This document shows, one piece after another, positions 28,401-37,931 of a DNA stretch of 64,000 nucleotides. The DNA lies in assembly GCF_900106975.1 (NCBI RefSeq), contig NZ_FNNU01000001.1, positions 244,145 to 308,144 on the forward strand. The letters are read 5' to 3'. This DNA is from Pseudomonas kuykendallii. Lineage in GTDB: Bacteria; Pseudomonadota; Gammaproteobacteria; Pseudomonadales; Pseudomonadaceae. The notes below the pieces were generated by a model that was not told where the DNA came from, made no database searches, and saw only the letters and a program-made list of their open reading frames with translations. Numbering within the stretch: the first letter of the stretch is position 1; each line of letters starts with the position of its first letter. Both the position numbers and the translations under genes were made by a program.

Positions 28401-28844
28401 ATGGCCACCCTACTGGTGCTTCACGGCCCCAACCTGAACCTTCTCGGCACGCGCGAGCCGGGCATCTACGGCGCCCTGACGCTGCCGCAGATCGACGAGG
28501 ACCTGGTCCGTCGTGCCCGCGAAGGCGGGCACCATCTGCTGCATCTGCAGAGCAATGCCGAGTACGAGCTGATCGAACGCATCCACGCCGCGCGCGGCGA
28601 GGGCGTGGACTTCATCATCATCAATCCGGCCGCGTTCACGCACACCAGCGTCGCATTACGTGACGCATTGCTGGCGGTGAGCATCCCATTCATCGAAGTG
28701 CACTTGTCGAACGTGCACAAGCGCGAACCTTTCCGGCATCACTCCTACTTTTCCGACGTGGCGGTGGGTGTGATTTGCGGCCTGGGTGCCAGCGGTTACC
28801 GGCTGGCTCTGGAAGCCGCTCTAGAACAACTTGAACGACCCTGA
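28401..28844 (+). CDS. aroQ: Type II 3-dehydroquinate dehydratase
   Basis: Third step of the shikimate pathway, 3-dehydroquinate to 3-dehydroshikimate; forms a dodecamer in the cytoplasm. The 147-residue length and signatures are typical: [20 protein letters not shown] at the start (active Tyr follows), [33 protein letters not shown] and [19 protein letters not shown]. The ATG at 28401 is used. It lies 23 bases upstream of accB, an association conserved in Pseudomonas, so aroQ-accB-accC is likely one transcript. Confidence 0.97.
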   Translation: MATLLVLHGPNLNLLGTREPGIYGALTLPQIDEDLVRRAREGGHHLLHLQSNAEYELIERIHAARGEGVDFIIINPAAFTHTSVALRDALLAVSIPFIEVHLSNVHKREPFRHHSYFSDVAVGVICGLGASGYRLALEAALEQLERP

Positions 28845-28867
28845 ACTTACTGGGAGTTGCCCTTCTG

Positions 28868-29326
28868 ATGGATATTCGCAAAGTCAAGAAGCTGATCGAG
28901 CTGCTGGAAGAATCCGGCATCGACGAACTGGAAATTCACGAAGGTGAAGAATCGGTACGCATCAGCCGCCACAGCAAGCAACAAGCTTTCGCTCAACCGA
29001 TGTATGCCGCCGCTCCGGCACCGGCCGCCGCCCCCGTGGCCGCACCAGCCGCACCGGCAGCGGACGCCGCTCCGGCCGCCGCCAAGCTGAACGGCACCGT
29101 GGTCGGCTCGCCGATGGTCGGCACCTTCTACCGCGCCTCCTCGCCGACCTCGGCCAACTTCGTCGAAGTCGGCACCGCGGTGAAGAAAGGCCAGATCCTC
29201 TGCATCGTCGAAGCGATGAAGATGATGAACCACATCGAGGCCGAAACCAGCGGCGTCATCGAATCCATCCTGGTGGAAAACGGTCAGCCGGTGGAATACG
29301 ACCAGCCGCTGTTCACCATCGTTTGA
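28868..29326 (+). CDS. accB: Biotin carboxyl carrier protein of acetyl-CoA carboxylase
   Basis: Carries the biotin that is carboxylated by AccC in the first step of fatty acid synthesis. The 152-residue protein has an N-terminal helical domain ([20 protein letters not shown]), an Ala/Pro-rich flexible linker (~45-80) and the biotinyl domain with the EAMKMM motif; biotin is attached to Lys118. It is followed 17 bases later by accC, and SD and spacing indicate one operon. Confidence 0.98.
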   Translation: MDIRKVKKLIELLEESGIDELEIHEGEESVRISRHSKQQAFAQPMYAAAPAPAAAPVAAPAAPAADAAPAAAKLNGTVVGSPMVGTFYRASSPTSANFVEVGTAVKKGQILCIVEAMKMMNHIEAETSGVIESILVENGQPVEYDQPLFTIV

Positions 29327-29343
29327 ACCGCCAGGAGTCTTCG

Positions 29344-30708
29344 ATGTTGAAAGCTGCGACGCTGGAAAAAGTCCTGATCGCCAACCGCGGCGAGATCGCC
29401 CTGCGCATCCTGCGCGCCTGCAAGGAACTGGGCATCAAGACCGTGGCGGTTTACTCCACCGCGGATCGGGAACTGATGCACCTGTCGCTGGCCGACGAAA
29501 CCGTCTGCATCGGCGCGGCCCCGGCAGCCAAATCCTACCTGCACATCCCGGCGATCATCGCGGCCGCCGAAGTCACCGGCGCCACGGCGATCCACCCGGG
29601 CTACGGCTTCCTCGCGGAAAACGCCGACTTCGCCGAACAGGTCGAACGCTCCGGCTTCGCCTTCATCGGCCCGAAAGCCGACACCATTCGCCTGATGGGC
29701 GACAAGGTCTCGGCCAAGGACGCGATGAAGAAGGCCGGCGTGCCCACCGTTCCCGGTTCCGACGGCCCGCTGCCGGAAGACGAGGAAACCGCGCTGCGCA
29801 TCGGCCGTGAAGTCGGCTACCCGGTGATCATCAAGGCCGCCGGCGGCGGCGGTGGTCGCGGCATGCGCGTGGTGTACAACGAGGAAGACCTGATCCAGTC
29901 GGCCAAGCTGACCCGCACCGAAGCCGGCGCAGCCTTCGGCAACCCGATGGTCTACCTCGAGAAGTTCCTGACCAACCCGCGCCACGTGGAAGTCCAGGTG
30001 CTCTCCGACGGCCAGGGCAACGCGATCCACCTCGGCGACCGCGACTGCTCGCTGCAGCGCCGCCACCAGAAGGTCATCGAGGAAGCGCCCGCTCCGGACA
30101 TCGACGAAACCGCGCGCCAGGAAGTCTTCGCCCGCTGCGTCAAGGCCTGCATCGACATCGGCTACCGCGGCGCCGGCACCTTCGAGTTCCTCTACGAGAA
30201 CGGCGCCTTCTACTTCATCGAGATGAACACCCGCGTACAGGTGGAGCATCCGGTGTCGGAGATGGTCACCGGGGTCGACATCGTCAAGGAGATGCTCAGC
30301 ATCGCCGCCGGCAACAAGCTGTCGCTGACCCAGGACGACATCGTCATCCGCGGCCACGCGCTGGAGTGCCGGATCAACGCCGAAGACCCGGCCACCTTCA
30401 TGCCCAGCCCGGGCAAGGTGAAGCACTTCCATGCCCCGGGCGGCAACGGCGTACGCGTCGATTCGCACCTGTACAGCGGCTACTCGGTTCCGCCGAACTA
30501 CGACTCGCTGATCGGCAAGCTGATCACCTACGGGGGCGACCGTGACGAGGCGATGGCGCGCATGCGCAATGCCTTGGACGAAATCGTCGTCGACGGGATC
30601 AAGACCAACGTGCCGCTGCACCGCGACCTGACCCGCGACCCCGGCTTCTGCAAGGGCGGCGTGAACATCCACTACCTGGAAAAGAAACTGGGTATGGATA
30701 AGCACTGA
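29344..30708 (+). CDS. accC: Biotin carboxylase subunit of acetyl-CoA carboxylase
   Basis: ATP-dependent carboxylation of AccB-bound biotin. The 454 residues contain an ATP-grasp fold: [19 protein letters not shown] at the N terminus, the glycine-rich ATP loop [14 protein letters not shown], the [18 protein letters not shown] segment and the [20 protein letters not shown] catalytic region (given here as two overlapping landmarks, [13 protein letters not shown] and RVQVEHPV). ATG 29344 has AGGAG 7 bases upstream and is preferred over the in-frame ATG at 29323 that overlaps the end of accB. A strong terminator follows. Confidence 0.97.
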   Translation: MLKAATLEKVLIANRGEIALRILRACKELGIKTVAVYSTADRELMHLSLADETVCIGAAPAAKSYLHIPAIIAAAEVTGATAIHPGYGFLAENADFAEQVERSGFAFIGPKADTIRLMGDKVSAKDAMKKAGVPTVPGSDGPLPEDEETALRIGREVGYPVIIKAAGGGGGRGMRVVYNEEDLIQSAKLTRTEAGAAFGNPMVYLEKFLTNPRHVEVQVLSDGQGNAIHLGDRDCSLQRRHQKVIEEAPAPDIDETARQEVFARCVKACIDIGYRGAGTFEFLYENGAFYFIEMNTRVQVEHPVSEMVTGVDIVKEMLSIAAGNKLSLTQDDIVIRGHALECRINAEDPATFMPSPGKVKHFHAPGGNGVRVDSHLYSGYSVPPNYDSLIGKLITYGGDRDEAMARMRNALDEIVVDGIKTNVPLHRDLTRDPGFCKGGVNIHYLEKKLGMDKH

Positions 30709-30735
30709 GCCGCACGCGGTATCATGTAGCACCGG

Positions 30736-30768
30736 GAGGGAGTGGCGCAGGCCGCTCCCTCTTTTTTT
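30736..30768 (+). terminator. Rho-independent terminator after accC
   Basis: GAGGGAGTGGC pairs with GCCGCTCCCTC (one G-U pair) around a GCAG loop and is followed by T7. It ends the aroQ-accB-accC unit. Confidence 0.93.
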
Positions 30769-30849
30769 GTGGTTCGCCCGCTCCGGCGATCACCCTGACT
30801 CCCGGCCGTTTTTACCCCAACCACCCGCGCCACCGCGAAGGAAACTCCC

Positions 30850-31728
30850 ATGCCCTGGTTACAAGCCCGCCTCGCCATCACTCCCGAGCAGGCCGAGGTC
30901 TACGAAGACGCGCTGCTCGAAGCCGGCGCGGTCTCGGTGACCTTCATGGACGCCGAGGACCAGCCGATCTTCGAGCCGGACCTGGGCACCACGCCGCTGT
31001 GGAAGCACACCCACCTGCTGGCGCTGTTCGAGGCGGACACCGACGAGGCCGACCTGATCGGCCGGTTGATGCTGCTCACCGGCGGTGCGCTGCCGGAGTA
31101 TCACTTCGAGCGCATCGAAGACCAGGACTGGGAGCGCAGCTGGATGGACAACTTCCAGCCGATGCGTTTCGGCCGTCGCCTGTGGATCGTGCCGAGCTGG
31201 CACGCCGCGCCGGAGCCGGACGCCGTCAACCTGCTGCTCGATCCGGGCCTGGCCTTCGGCACCGGCACCCACCCGACCACCGCCCTGTGCCTCGAATGGC
31301 TCGATGGCGAAGACCTCGCCGGGCGCAGCGTGCTCGACTTCGGCTGCGGCTCGGGCATCCTCGCCATCGCCGCCCTGCTGCTCGGCGCCGGCCGCGCGGT
31401 GGGCACCGACATCGACCCGCAGGCGCTGGAAGCCTCACGCGACAACGCCGGACGCAACGGCATCGCCGCCGAACGGCTGCCGCTGTACCTGCCAGAAGCA
31501 CTGCCGCGCGAGCCCGCCGAAGTGGTGGTGGCGAACATCCTCGCCGGCCCGCTGGTGGCCCTCGCGCCGCAGATCATCGCGCTGGTGCAGCCCGGCGGGC
31601 GCCTGGCGCTGTCCGGCATCCTCGCCGAACAGGCCGAGGACGTCCGCGCCGCCTACGCCGCCGATTTCGACCTGGAGCCGACCGCCGACAAGGACGGCTG
31701 GGTGCGCATCAGCGGCACCCGTCGATAG
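30850..31728 (+). CDS. prmA: Ribosomal protein L11 methyltransferase
   Basis: S-adenosylmethionine-dependent trimethylation of ribosomal protein L11. The 292-residue protein has the PrmA N-terminal substrate-recognition domain ([20 protein letters not shown]) and a Rossmann methyltransferase domain: motif [15 protein letters not shown], the [15 protein letters not shown] acidic loop and the catalytic-loop [12 protein letters not shown]. The [15 protein letters not shown] stretch before motif I is typical of PrmA. It starts after the accC terminator and has AAGGAA as SD. Confidence 0.97.
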   Translation: MPWLQARLAITPEQAEVYEDALLEAGAVSVTFMDAEDQPIFEPDLGTTPLWKHTHLLALFEADTDEADLIGRLMLLTGGALPEYHFERIEDQDWERSWMDNFQPMRFGRRLWIVPSWHAAPEPDAVNLLLDPGLAFGTGTHPTTALCLEWLDGEDLAGRSVLDFGCGSGILAIAALLLGAGRAVGTDIDPQALEASRDNAGRNGIAAERLPLYLPEALPREPAEVVVANILAGPLVALAPQIIALVQPGGRLALSGILAEQAEDVRAAYAADFDLEPTADKDGWVRISGTRR

Positions 31729-31829
31729 GTCTCGCGCCCCTCTGCCGCAGCGCCGGGCGCTTGCGGTAGACTGCGCGCCTCGTTTCGCCACCCGCCCACC
31801 GGCGGGAACAGTGGCCACCGGATAGCCGC

Positions 31830-33140
31830 ATGACCGACAGTTTCGTCACGCAATGCCCGCATTGCAGCACCCGTTTCCGCGTCAAACGCAGCCAGCTGGG
31901 CATCGCCCAGGGCGCGGTGCGTTGTGGCGCCTGCATGCAGGTGTTCAACGCGGCGCAGCAGTTGCAGGATGCCGGCGAAACACGGCCGACAGCGCCCCCC
32001 GCGCCGGTCAGCGAGACGTCCAGGCCGGCGGTGCGGCCACAGCTGCCGCCGCCGGGCAAGAACCCGGGCGATACCCTGTGGATTCACGACGACCTCGACC
32101 TGGACAGCCTCGATCTCGATGAGGAACTGGCCAAGCTCGAACTGCAGGAGCGCCTGGTTTCCGAGCGTTTTCGCACGCGCGCCGAACCCTTCGAGCCGAG
32201 CGAAGGCCTGTCCGCGATCGATCCGCGCGAGTCCGACGAGGAGGCCTGGGCGCAGAAGCTGCTCATCGATGCTGCGCCGGAACCGGAACCGGAACCGCCG
32301 GAGCCGCTGCCCGAACTGCCAGCGCCCGAGCCGCTCACCGCGATCGAGCACGCGCCGCTGCACGACCCCGTGCCGCCGCCGGCCCGCAGCGAACCTACGC
32401 TTTCCCTGCGCCTGCCGGAAGAGCCGGACGACGCGCGCGACGACGAGGACGAGCCGGACTTCCGCCTGTCCGCCGAACGCGATGACGTGCCGGTCACCGC
32501 GCTGCTGCTGGTCGACCCGCGGCGCGACGATGAGGATGACGAAGCGCAGCCGAACGCGCGACACAAGCCCGCACGCAGCGAGCCGGCGTTGCGCAGCACG
32601 GCGCTGCTCGACCTCGAAGACGAGCCGCTGCAGCTGGAATGGCAGGCGCCGCGCAGGCGCTGGGGCCGGATCTTCGGCTGGCTGCTGCTCAACCTGCTGG
32701 CGCTCGCCGCGCTGGCCGGCCAGTACCTCTGGTATCACTACGACGAACTGGCCCGGCGCGACGAATATCGCCCCTGGTTCGAGCAGTTGTGCCCGACGCT
32801 GGGCTGCACACTGCCGTCGAAGGTCGACATCGCCCTGATCAAGAGCAGCAACCTGGTGGTACGCAGCCACCCGGAATTTACCGGCGCGCTGGTGGTGGAC
32901 GCGATCCTCTACAACCGTGCGCCCTTTTCGCAGCCGTTCCCGCTGCTGGAACTGCGCTTCGCCGACCTCAACGGGCAACTGCTCGCCAGTCGTCGCTTCA
33001 AGCCCAGCGAGTACCTCGCCGGCGAGCTCGCCGGACAGAGCGAAATGCCCCCGCAGACGCCGATCCACATCTCCCTGGACATCCTCGACCCGGGCGCCAA
33101 GGCGGTGAATTACAGCCTGAGTTTCCATTCGCCCGAGTGA
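31830..33140 (+). CDS. DUF3426 protein with N-terminal zinc ribbon (MJ0042 type)
   Basis: A 436-residue protein of unknown function. Residues 9-36 form a four-cysteine zinc ribbon (CPHC and CGAC pairs in TQCPHCSTRF and RCGACMQVF). A long acidic, Pro/Glu-rich low-complexity region follows (~50-265), then one membrane segment (~285-305, WLLLNLLALAALAGQYLWYH) and a C-terminal DUF3426 domain (YRPWFEQLCPTLGCTLP, SHPEFTGALVVDAILYNRAPF). The ribbon would face the cytoplasm and the C-terminal domain the periplasm. It lies between prmA and dusB, the order conserved in Pseudomonas. Confidence is high that it is a gene, low on role. Confidence 0.85.
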   Translation: MTDSFVTQCPHCSTRFRVKRSQLGIAQGAVRCGACMQVFNAAQQLQDAGETRPTAPPAPVSETSRPAVRPQLPPPGKNPGDTLWIHDDLDLDSLDLDEELAKLELQERLVSERFRTRAEPFEPSEGLSAIDPRESDEEAWAQKLLIDAAPEPEPEPPEPLPELPAPEPLTAIEHAPLHDPVPPPARSEPTLSLRLPEEPDDARDDEDEPDFRLSAERDDVPVTALLLVDPRRDDEDDEAQPNARHKPARSEPALRSTALLDLEDEPLQLEWQAPRRRWGRIFGWLLLNLLALAALAGQYLWYHYDELARRDEYRPWFEQLCPTLGCTLPSKVDIALIKSSNLVVRSHPEFTGALVVDAILYNRAPFSQPFPLLELRFADLNGQLLASRRFKPSEYLAGELAGQSEMPPQTPIHISLDILDPGAKAVNYSLSFHSPE

Positions 33141-33295
33141 GTGAAACGGCTCATCTAACCGCTGGCGATAAGTCGACGACTGTTCAGAATTTGTGCAAAT
33201 CGATCTTTATCCGGTCACCGCTAGCGGGTATCATGCCCACCCTTTTTCGAACTGCCCCGATCAACTAAAAGCAGGCCCCATTACAGGGAAGACCT

Positions 33296-34294
33296 ATGTC
33301 GGCGGTACGCATCGGCCCTTATACATTGCCCAACCCCGTGATCCTGGCGCCCATGGCCGGCGTCACCGATCGTCCGTTCCGCCAGCTCTGCCGCCAACTC
33401 GGTGCCGGGCTGGTGGTGTCGGAAATGGTGACCAGCGATGTGCGCCTGTGGAACACCCGCAAGTCGAGCCTGCGCCTGCCGCACGTCGGCGACCCGGAGC
33501 CACGCTCGGTGCAGATCGCCGGCGGCGATGCGCAGATGCTCGCGGCGGCGGCGCGGGCCAATGTCGAGCTCGGCGCGCAGATCATCGACATCAACATGGG
33601 CTGTCCGGCGAAGAAGGTCTGCAACAAGGCCGCCGGTTCGGCGCTGATGAAGGACGAACTGCTGGTGGCGGAGATCCTCGAGGCGGTGGTCGCGGCGGTC
33701 GACGTGCCGGTGACGCTGAAGATCCGCACCGGCTGGGATCGGGAGAACAGGAACGGGATTACGGTGGCGAAGATCGCCGAACAATCCGGGATCGCCGCGC
33801 TGGCCGTGCATGGCCGCACGCGCGCCGACCTGTACACCGGCGAGGCCGAGTACGAGACCATCGCCGCGATCAGGCAGGCAATCTCGATTCCGCTGTTCGC
33901 CAATGGCGACATCGATTCGCCGCACAAGGCCCGCGCGGTGCTCGACGCCACCGGTGCCGATGCGCTGCTGATCGGCCGCGCCGCCCAGGGCCGGCCATGG
34001 ATATTCCGCGAGATCGCCCATTATCTGGCGACCGGGGAACTGCTGCCGGCGCCGACCCTGAGCGAAGTGGAATGCATTCTGCTAGAGCACCTGGCGGCAC
34101 TGCATGCCTTCTACGGCGAGGTGATGGGCGTGCGCATCGCACGCAAGCACGTGGGCTGGTACCTGGCCACGCTCCCCGGCGCCCGGGAGTTCCGCGCCGG
34201 GTTCAATCGTCTGGAGACGACGGACGCACAGTACGCCACCGTTCGGCAGTTCTTCGCCGAACGGCACAATGATGGAGAGGGGTTGGCGGCATGA
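33296..34294 (+). CDS. dusB: tRNA-dihydrouridine synthase B
   Basis: Flavoenzyme that reduces uridine to dihydrouridine in the tRNA D-loop using NADPH. The 332-residue TIM-barrel protein shows the Dus signatures: [19 protein letters not shown], the catalytic cysteine in [37 protein letters not shown] and [15 protein letters not shown]. Its ATG has an AGGGAAG SD. The stop overlaps the fis start by 4 bases (ATGA). The dusB-fis operon is a standard gammaproteobacterial arrangement. It is preceded by a 155-base intergenic region where transcription is expected to start. Confidence 0.97.
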   Translation: MSAVRIGPYTLPNPVILAPMAGVTDRPFRQLCRQLGAGLVVSEMVTSDVRLWNTRKSSLRLPHVGDPEPRSVQIAGGDAQMLAAAARANVELGAQIIDINMGCPAKKVCNKAAGSALMKDELLVAEILEAVVAAVDVPVTLKIRTGWDRENRNGITVAKIAEQSGIAALAVHGRTRADLYTGEAEYETIAAIRQAISIPLFANGDIDSPHKARAVLDATGADALLIGRAAQGRPWIFREIAHYLATGELLPAPTLSEVECILLEHLAALHAFYGEVMGVRIARKHVGWYLATLPGAREFRAGFNRLETTDAQYATVRQFFAERHNDGEGLAA

Positions 34295-34626
34295 CGACGA
34301 TGGCTGAGCTGGTTTTTGATGGATCGACATTTGATGGGGCAACACCCGTGAGCGACAACCTTAACCTCAAGCAGCACCTCAACACGCCGAGCGAAGAGGG
34401 CCAGACCCTGCGCGGCAACGTGGAGAAGGCGCTGCGCAACTACTTCGCCCATCTCGAAGGCGCGTCCGTCACCGACGTCTACAACCTGGTGCTCTCCGAA
34501 GTCGAAGCGCCCTTGCTGGAAACCGTGATGAACTACGTCAAGGGCAACCAGACCAAGGCCTCCGAGCTGCTCGGCCTGAACCGTGGCACCCTGCGCAAGA
34601 AGCTCAAGCAGTACGACCTGCTGTAA
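34291..34626 (+). CDS. fis: Nucleoid-associated DNA-binding protein Fis
   Basis: Bends DNA and regulates rRNA, tRNA and many other promoters; abundant in early exponential growth. The 111-residue protein ends in the Fis helix-turn-helix ([20 protein letters not shown]). The N-terminal ~30 residues ([18 protein letters not shown]) are slightly longer than in P. aeruginosa Fis. Translation is coupled to dusB by an ATGA overlap. It is followed by a terminator at 34641. Confidence 0.97.
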   Translation: MTTMAELVFDGSTFDGATPVSDNLNLKQHLNTPSEEGQTLRGNVEKALRNYFAHLEGASVTDVYNLVLSEVEAPLLETVMNYVKGNQTKASELLGLNRGTLRKKLKQYDLL

Positions 34627-34640
34627 GCACGCATTCGAAA

Positions 34641-34667
34641 AAGGGCGGCCCGCGAGCCGCCCTTTTT
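34641..34667 (+). terminator. Rho-independent terminator after fis
   Basis: AAGGGCGGC pairs with GCCGCCCTT around a 6-base loop and continues into T5. It ends the dusB-fis unit, 15 bases after the fis stop. Confidence 0.92.
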
Positions 34668-34697
34668 GCTGATTCATCTGCCCTCATGGACACCGAC

Positions 34698-36305
34698 ATG
34701 ACCGACCAGACCACCCGCCTTCCCGTTCGCCGCGCGCTGATCAGCGTTTCGGACAAGACCGGCATCCTCGAATTCGCGCGCGAGCTCGTCGCCCAGGGCG
34801 TGGAAATCCTCTCCACCGGCGGCACCTACAAGCTGCTCAGGGACAACGGCGTGGCCGCGGTGGAAGTCGCCGACTACACGGGCTTCCCGGAAATGATGGA
34901 CGGTCGAGTGAAGACCCTGCATCCGAAGATCCACGGCGGCATCCTCGGTCGCCGGGCCCTCGACGGCGCGGTGATGGCCGAGCACGGCATCAAGCCGATC
35001 GACCTGGTCGCGGTCAACCTGTACCCCTTCGAGGCCACCGTCGCCAAGCCCGACTGCGACCTCGCCGATGCCATCGAGAACATCGATATCGGCGGCCCGA
35101 CCATGGTCCGCAGCGCGGCGAAGAACCACAAGGACGTCGCCATCGTGGTCAACGTCGGCGACTACGCCGGCATCCTCGAGGCGCTCAAAGCGGGCGGCCT
35201 GACCTACGCCCAGCGCTTCGACCTGGCGCTCAAGGCCTTCGAGCACACCGCCGCCTACGACGGCATGATCGCCAACTACCTGGGCGGCATCGACCAGACC
35301 CGCGACAGCCTCTCCACCGAAGGCCGCAGCGCCTTCCCGCGTACCTTCAACAGCCAGTTCGTCAAGGCGCAGGAAATGCGCTACGGCGAGAACCCGCACC
35401 AGCAGGCGGCGTTCTACGTCGAGGCGAAGAAGGGCGAAGCCAGCATCGCCAGCGCCGTGCAGTTGCAGGGCAAGGAGCTGTCGTACAACAACGTCGCCGA
35501 CACCGACGCCGCGCTGGAATGCGTGAAGAGCTTCGTCAAGCCGGCCTGCGTGATCGTCAAGCACGCCAACCCCTGCGGCGTCGCCGTGGCCCTGGACAGC
35601 GAAGGCGGCATCCGCCAGGCCTATGAACTGGCCTACGCCACCGACAGCGAGTCGGCCTTCGGCGGCATCATCGCCTTCAACCGCGAGCTGGACGGCGCGA
35701 CCGCCCAGGCCATCGTCGAGCGCCAGTTCGTCGAAGTGATCATCGCGCCGAAAATCAGCGCCGCCGCCCGCGAGGTGGTCGCCGCCAAGGCCAACGTGCG
35801 CCTGCTCGAGTGCGGCGAGTGGCCGGCCGAGCGCAGTGCCGGCTGGGACTTCAAGCGGGTCAACGGCGGCCTGCTGGTGCAGAGCCGCGACATCGGCATG
35901 ATCACCGCGGACGACCTCAAGGTCGTGACCCGGCGCGCGCCCACCGAACAGGAAGTCCACGACCTGGTGTTCGCCTGGAAAGTGGCCAAGTTCGTCAAGT
36001 CCAACGCCATCGTCTACGCGCGTAACCGCCAGACCATCGGGGTCGGCGCCGGGCAGATGAGCCGCGTCAACTCCGCGCGCATCGCCGCGATCAAAGCCGA
36101 GCACGCCGGCCTGCAGGTCGCCGGCTCGGTGATGGCCTCGGACGCCTTCTTCCCGTTCCGCGACGGCCTGGACAACGCCGCCGCCAATGGCATCACCGCG
36201 GTGATCCAGCCGGGTGGTTCGATGCGCGACAACGAGGTGATTGCCGCCGCTGATGAAGCCGGTATCGCCATGGTCTTCACCGGAATGCGCCACTTCCGTC
36301 ACTGA
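34698..36305 (+). CDS. purH: Bifunctional AICAR formyltransferase/IMP cyclohydrolase
   Basis: Catalyses the last two steps of IMP synthesis. The 535-residue protein has the N-terminal IMP cyclohydrolase (methylglyoxal-synthase-like) domain, with [29 protein letters not shown] and [13 protein letters not shown]. The C-terminal AICAR transformylase domain shows [26 protein letters not shown] and [21 protein letters not shown] chose ATG 34698 ([12 protein letters not shown]), which matches the usual Pseudomonas N terminus and length; the in-frame ATG at 34686 adds four residues. It is followed by purD as in P. aeruginosa. Confidence 0.97.
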   Translation: MTDQTTRLPVRRALISVSDKTGILEFARELVAQGVEILSTGGTYKLLRDNGVAAVEVADYTGFPEMMDGRVKTLHPKIHGGILGRRALDGAVMAEHGIKPIDLVAVNLYPFEATVAKPDCDLADAIENIDIGGPTMVRSAAKNHKDVAIVVNVGDYAGILEALKAGGLTYAQRFDLALKAFEHTAAYDGMIANYLGGIDQTRDSLSTEGRSAFPRTFNSQFVKAQEMRYGENPHQQAAFYVEAKKGEASIASAVQLQGKELSYNNVADTDAALECVKSFVKPACVIVKHANPCGVAVALDSEGGIRQAYELAYATDSESAFGGIIAFNRELDGATAQAIVERQFVEVIIAPKISAAAREVVAAKANVRLLECGEWPAERSAGWDFKRVNGGLLVQSRDIGMITADDLKVVTRRAPTEQEVHDLVFAWKVAKFVKSNAIVYARNRQTIGVGAGQMSRVNSARIAAIKAEHAGLQVAGSVMASDAFFPFRDGLDNAAANGITAVIQPGGSMRDNEVIAAADEAGIAMVFTGMRHFRH

Positions 36306-36471
36306 CCGTGGCATGGCCGCGCTGAAGCGCTCGTCTGCGTTGTTGGAGGCCACTTCGCCGATGCTCATTGCCAGGCGGCAACTGCGCTCGTCGAAGCGAT
36401 CTCTGCCTAGCAGCCAAACGCTCCATCACGGCCCGATAGAACGCTAAATGCTAGAAGCACGATTTTCGTAG

Positions 36472-36515
36472 GGTGGATAGCGCTTTTCCTATCCACCAAA
36501 CGGGCCGCAGGCCCG
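36472..36515. repeat. REP-like palindrome pair in the purH-purD gap
   Basis: GGTGGATAG and CTATCCACC form a perfect 9-bp stem (36472-36497), preceded by GTAG, as in the other GTAGGGTGGAT elements of the window. A second small hairpin, CGGGCC-GCA-GGCCCG (36501-36515), follows immediately. It ends 6 bases before the purD SD (AAAGGAG). The preceding stretch 36306-36470 holds no gene I can support. Confidence 0.7.
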
Positions 36516-36534
36516 CCTCCTAAAGGAGAACCCC

Positions 36535-37827
36535 ATGAACGTACTGATCATCGGCAGCGGCGGGCGCGAACATGCGCTGGCCTGGAAGGTTGCGCAGGAC
36601 CCGCGCATCCAGACAGTCTTCGTCGCCCCGGGCAACGCCGGCACCGCCACCGAGGCCAAGTGCGAGAACGTGCCCATCGACGTGCTGGCCCTTGAGCAAC
36701 TGGCCGACTTCGCCGAGAAGAACGTGCAACTGACCATCGTCGGCCCGGAAGCGCCGCTGGTGAAGGGCGTGGTCGACCTGTTCCGCGCCCGCGGCCTGGA
36801 CTGCTTCGGCCCCACCGCTGGCGCCGCGCAACTGGAGGGCTCGAAGGCCTTCACCAAGGACTTCCTCGCCCGCCACCGGATTCCCACCGCCGACTACCAG
36901 AACTTCACCGAAGTCGAACCGGCACTGGCCTACCTGCGCGAGAAGGGTGCGCCGATCGTGATCAAGGCCGACGGCCTGGCCGCCGGCAAGGGCGTGATCG
37001 TCGCCATGACCCTCGGCGAAGCCGAGGATGCGGTGCGCGACATGCTCGCCGGCAACGCCTTCGGCGAGGCGGGTTCGCGGGTGGTGATCGAGGAGTTCCT
37101 CGATGGCGAGGAAGCCAGCTTCATCGTCATGGTCGACGGCAAGAACGTGCTGCCGATGGCCACCAGCCAGGACCACAAGCGCGTCGGCGACGCCGATAGC
37201 GGGCCGAACACCGGCGGCATGGGCGCCTACTCGCCGGCCCCGGTGGTCACCGCCGACGTGCACCGGCGCGTCATGGACGAGGTGATCTACCCGACCGTGC
37301 GCGGCATGGCCGAGGAAGGCAACGTCTACACCGGCTTTCTCTATGCAGGGCTGATGATCGACAAGGCCGGTCAGCCCAAGGTCATCGAGTTCAACTGCCG
37401 CTTCGGCGACCCGGAAACCCAGCCGATCATGGTGCGCCTGGAAAGCTCCCTGGTGCTGCTGGTCGAGGCCGCGCTGGCCAGGGCGCTGGACAAGGTCGAA
37501 GCGCAGTGGGACCCACGCCCGACGGTCGGCGTGGTGCTCGCCGCCGGCGGCTACCCGGGCGACTACGCCAAGGGCGACGTGATCGAGGGCCTGGATGCCG
37601 CGGCCGCGATGGAGGGCAAGGTCTTCCACGCCGGCACCGCGCTGAACGCCGCGGGCGAGGTGGTCACCGCCGGTGGCCGCGTGCTCTGCGCCACGGCGAT
37701 CGGGCACAGCGTGGCGGATGCCCAGCAGCAGGCCTATCGCCTGGCGAAGCAGATCAGCTGGAACGGCTGCTTCTACCGCAGCGACATCGGCTACCGTGCC
37801 ATCGCACGCGAACAGGCTGACGAATAG
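36535..37827 (+). CDS. purD: Phosphoribosylamine-glycine ligase
   Basis: Second step of purine synthesis: phosphoribosylamine + glycine + ATP to GAR. The 430-residue ATP-grasp protein begins [19 protein letters not shown] and contains [15 protein letters not shown], the ATP-binding [17 protein letters not shown], the PurD signature [17 protein letters not shown] and [26 protein letters not shown] lies 6 bases upstream. The gene is separated from purH by 229 bases containing palindromic repeats and followed by a strong terminator. Confidence 0.97.
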   Translation: MNVLIIGSGGREHALAWKVAQDPRIQTVFVAPGNAGTATEAKCENVPIDVLALEQLADFAEKNVQLTIVGPEAPLVKGVVDLFRARGLDCFGPTAGAAQLEGSKAFTKDFLARHRIPTADYQNFTEVEPALAYLREKGAPIVIKADGLAAGKGVIVAMTLGEAEDAVRDMLAGNAFGEAGSRVVIEEFLDGEEASFIVMVDGKNVLPMATSQDHKRVGDADSGPNTGGMGAYSPAPVVTADVHRRVMDEVIYPTVRGMAEEGNVYTGFLYAGLMIDKAGQPKVIEFNCRFGDPETQPIMVRLESSLVLLVEAALARALDKVEAQWDPRPTVGVVLAAGGYPGDYAKGDVIEGLDAAAAMEGKVFHAGTALNAAGEVVTAGGRVLCATAIGHSVADAQQQAYRLAKQISWNGCFYRSDIGYRAIAREQADE

Positions 37828-37842
37828 CAGCGATCTGCAACG

Positions 37843-37872
37843 AAAAAGGCGGCCCGGTGGCCGCCTTTTTTC
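37843..37872 (+). terminator. Rho-independent terminator after purD
   Basis: GGCGGCC pairs with GGCCGCC around loop CGGT, extended by A5 on the left and T7 on the right. It is 16 bases after the purD stop. Confidence 0.94.
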
Positions 37873-37931
37873 GTAGTGGCGTGGTCAACTACCTGACTAT
37901 AATCGCGGCAATATCTGAAAGGACCTCGACC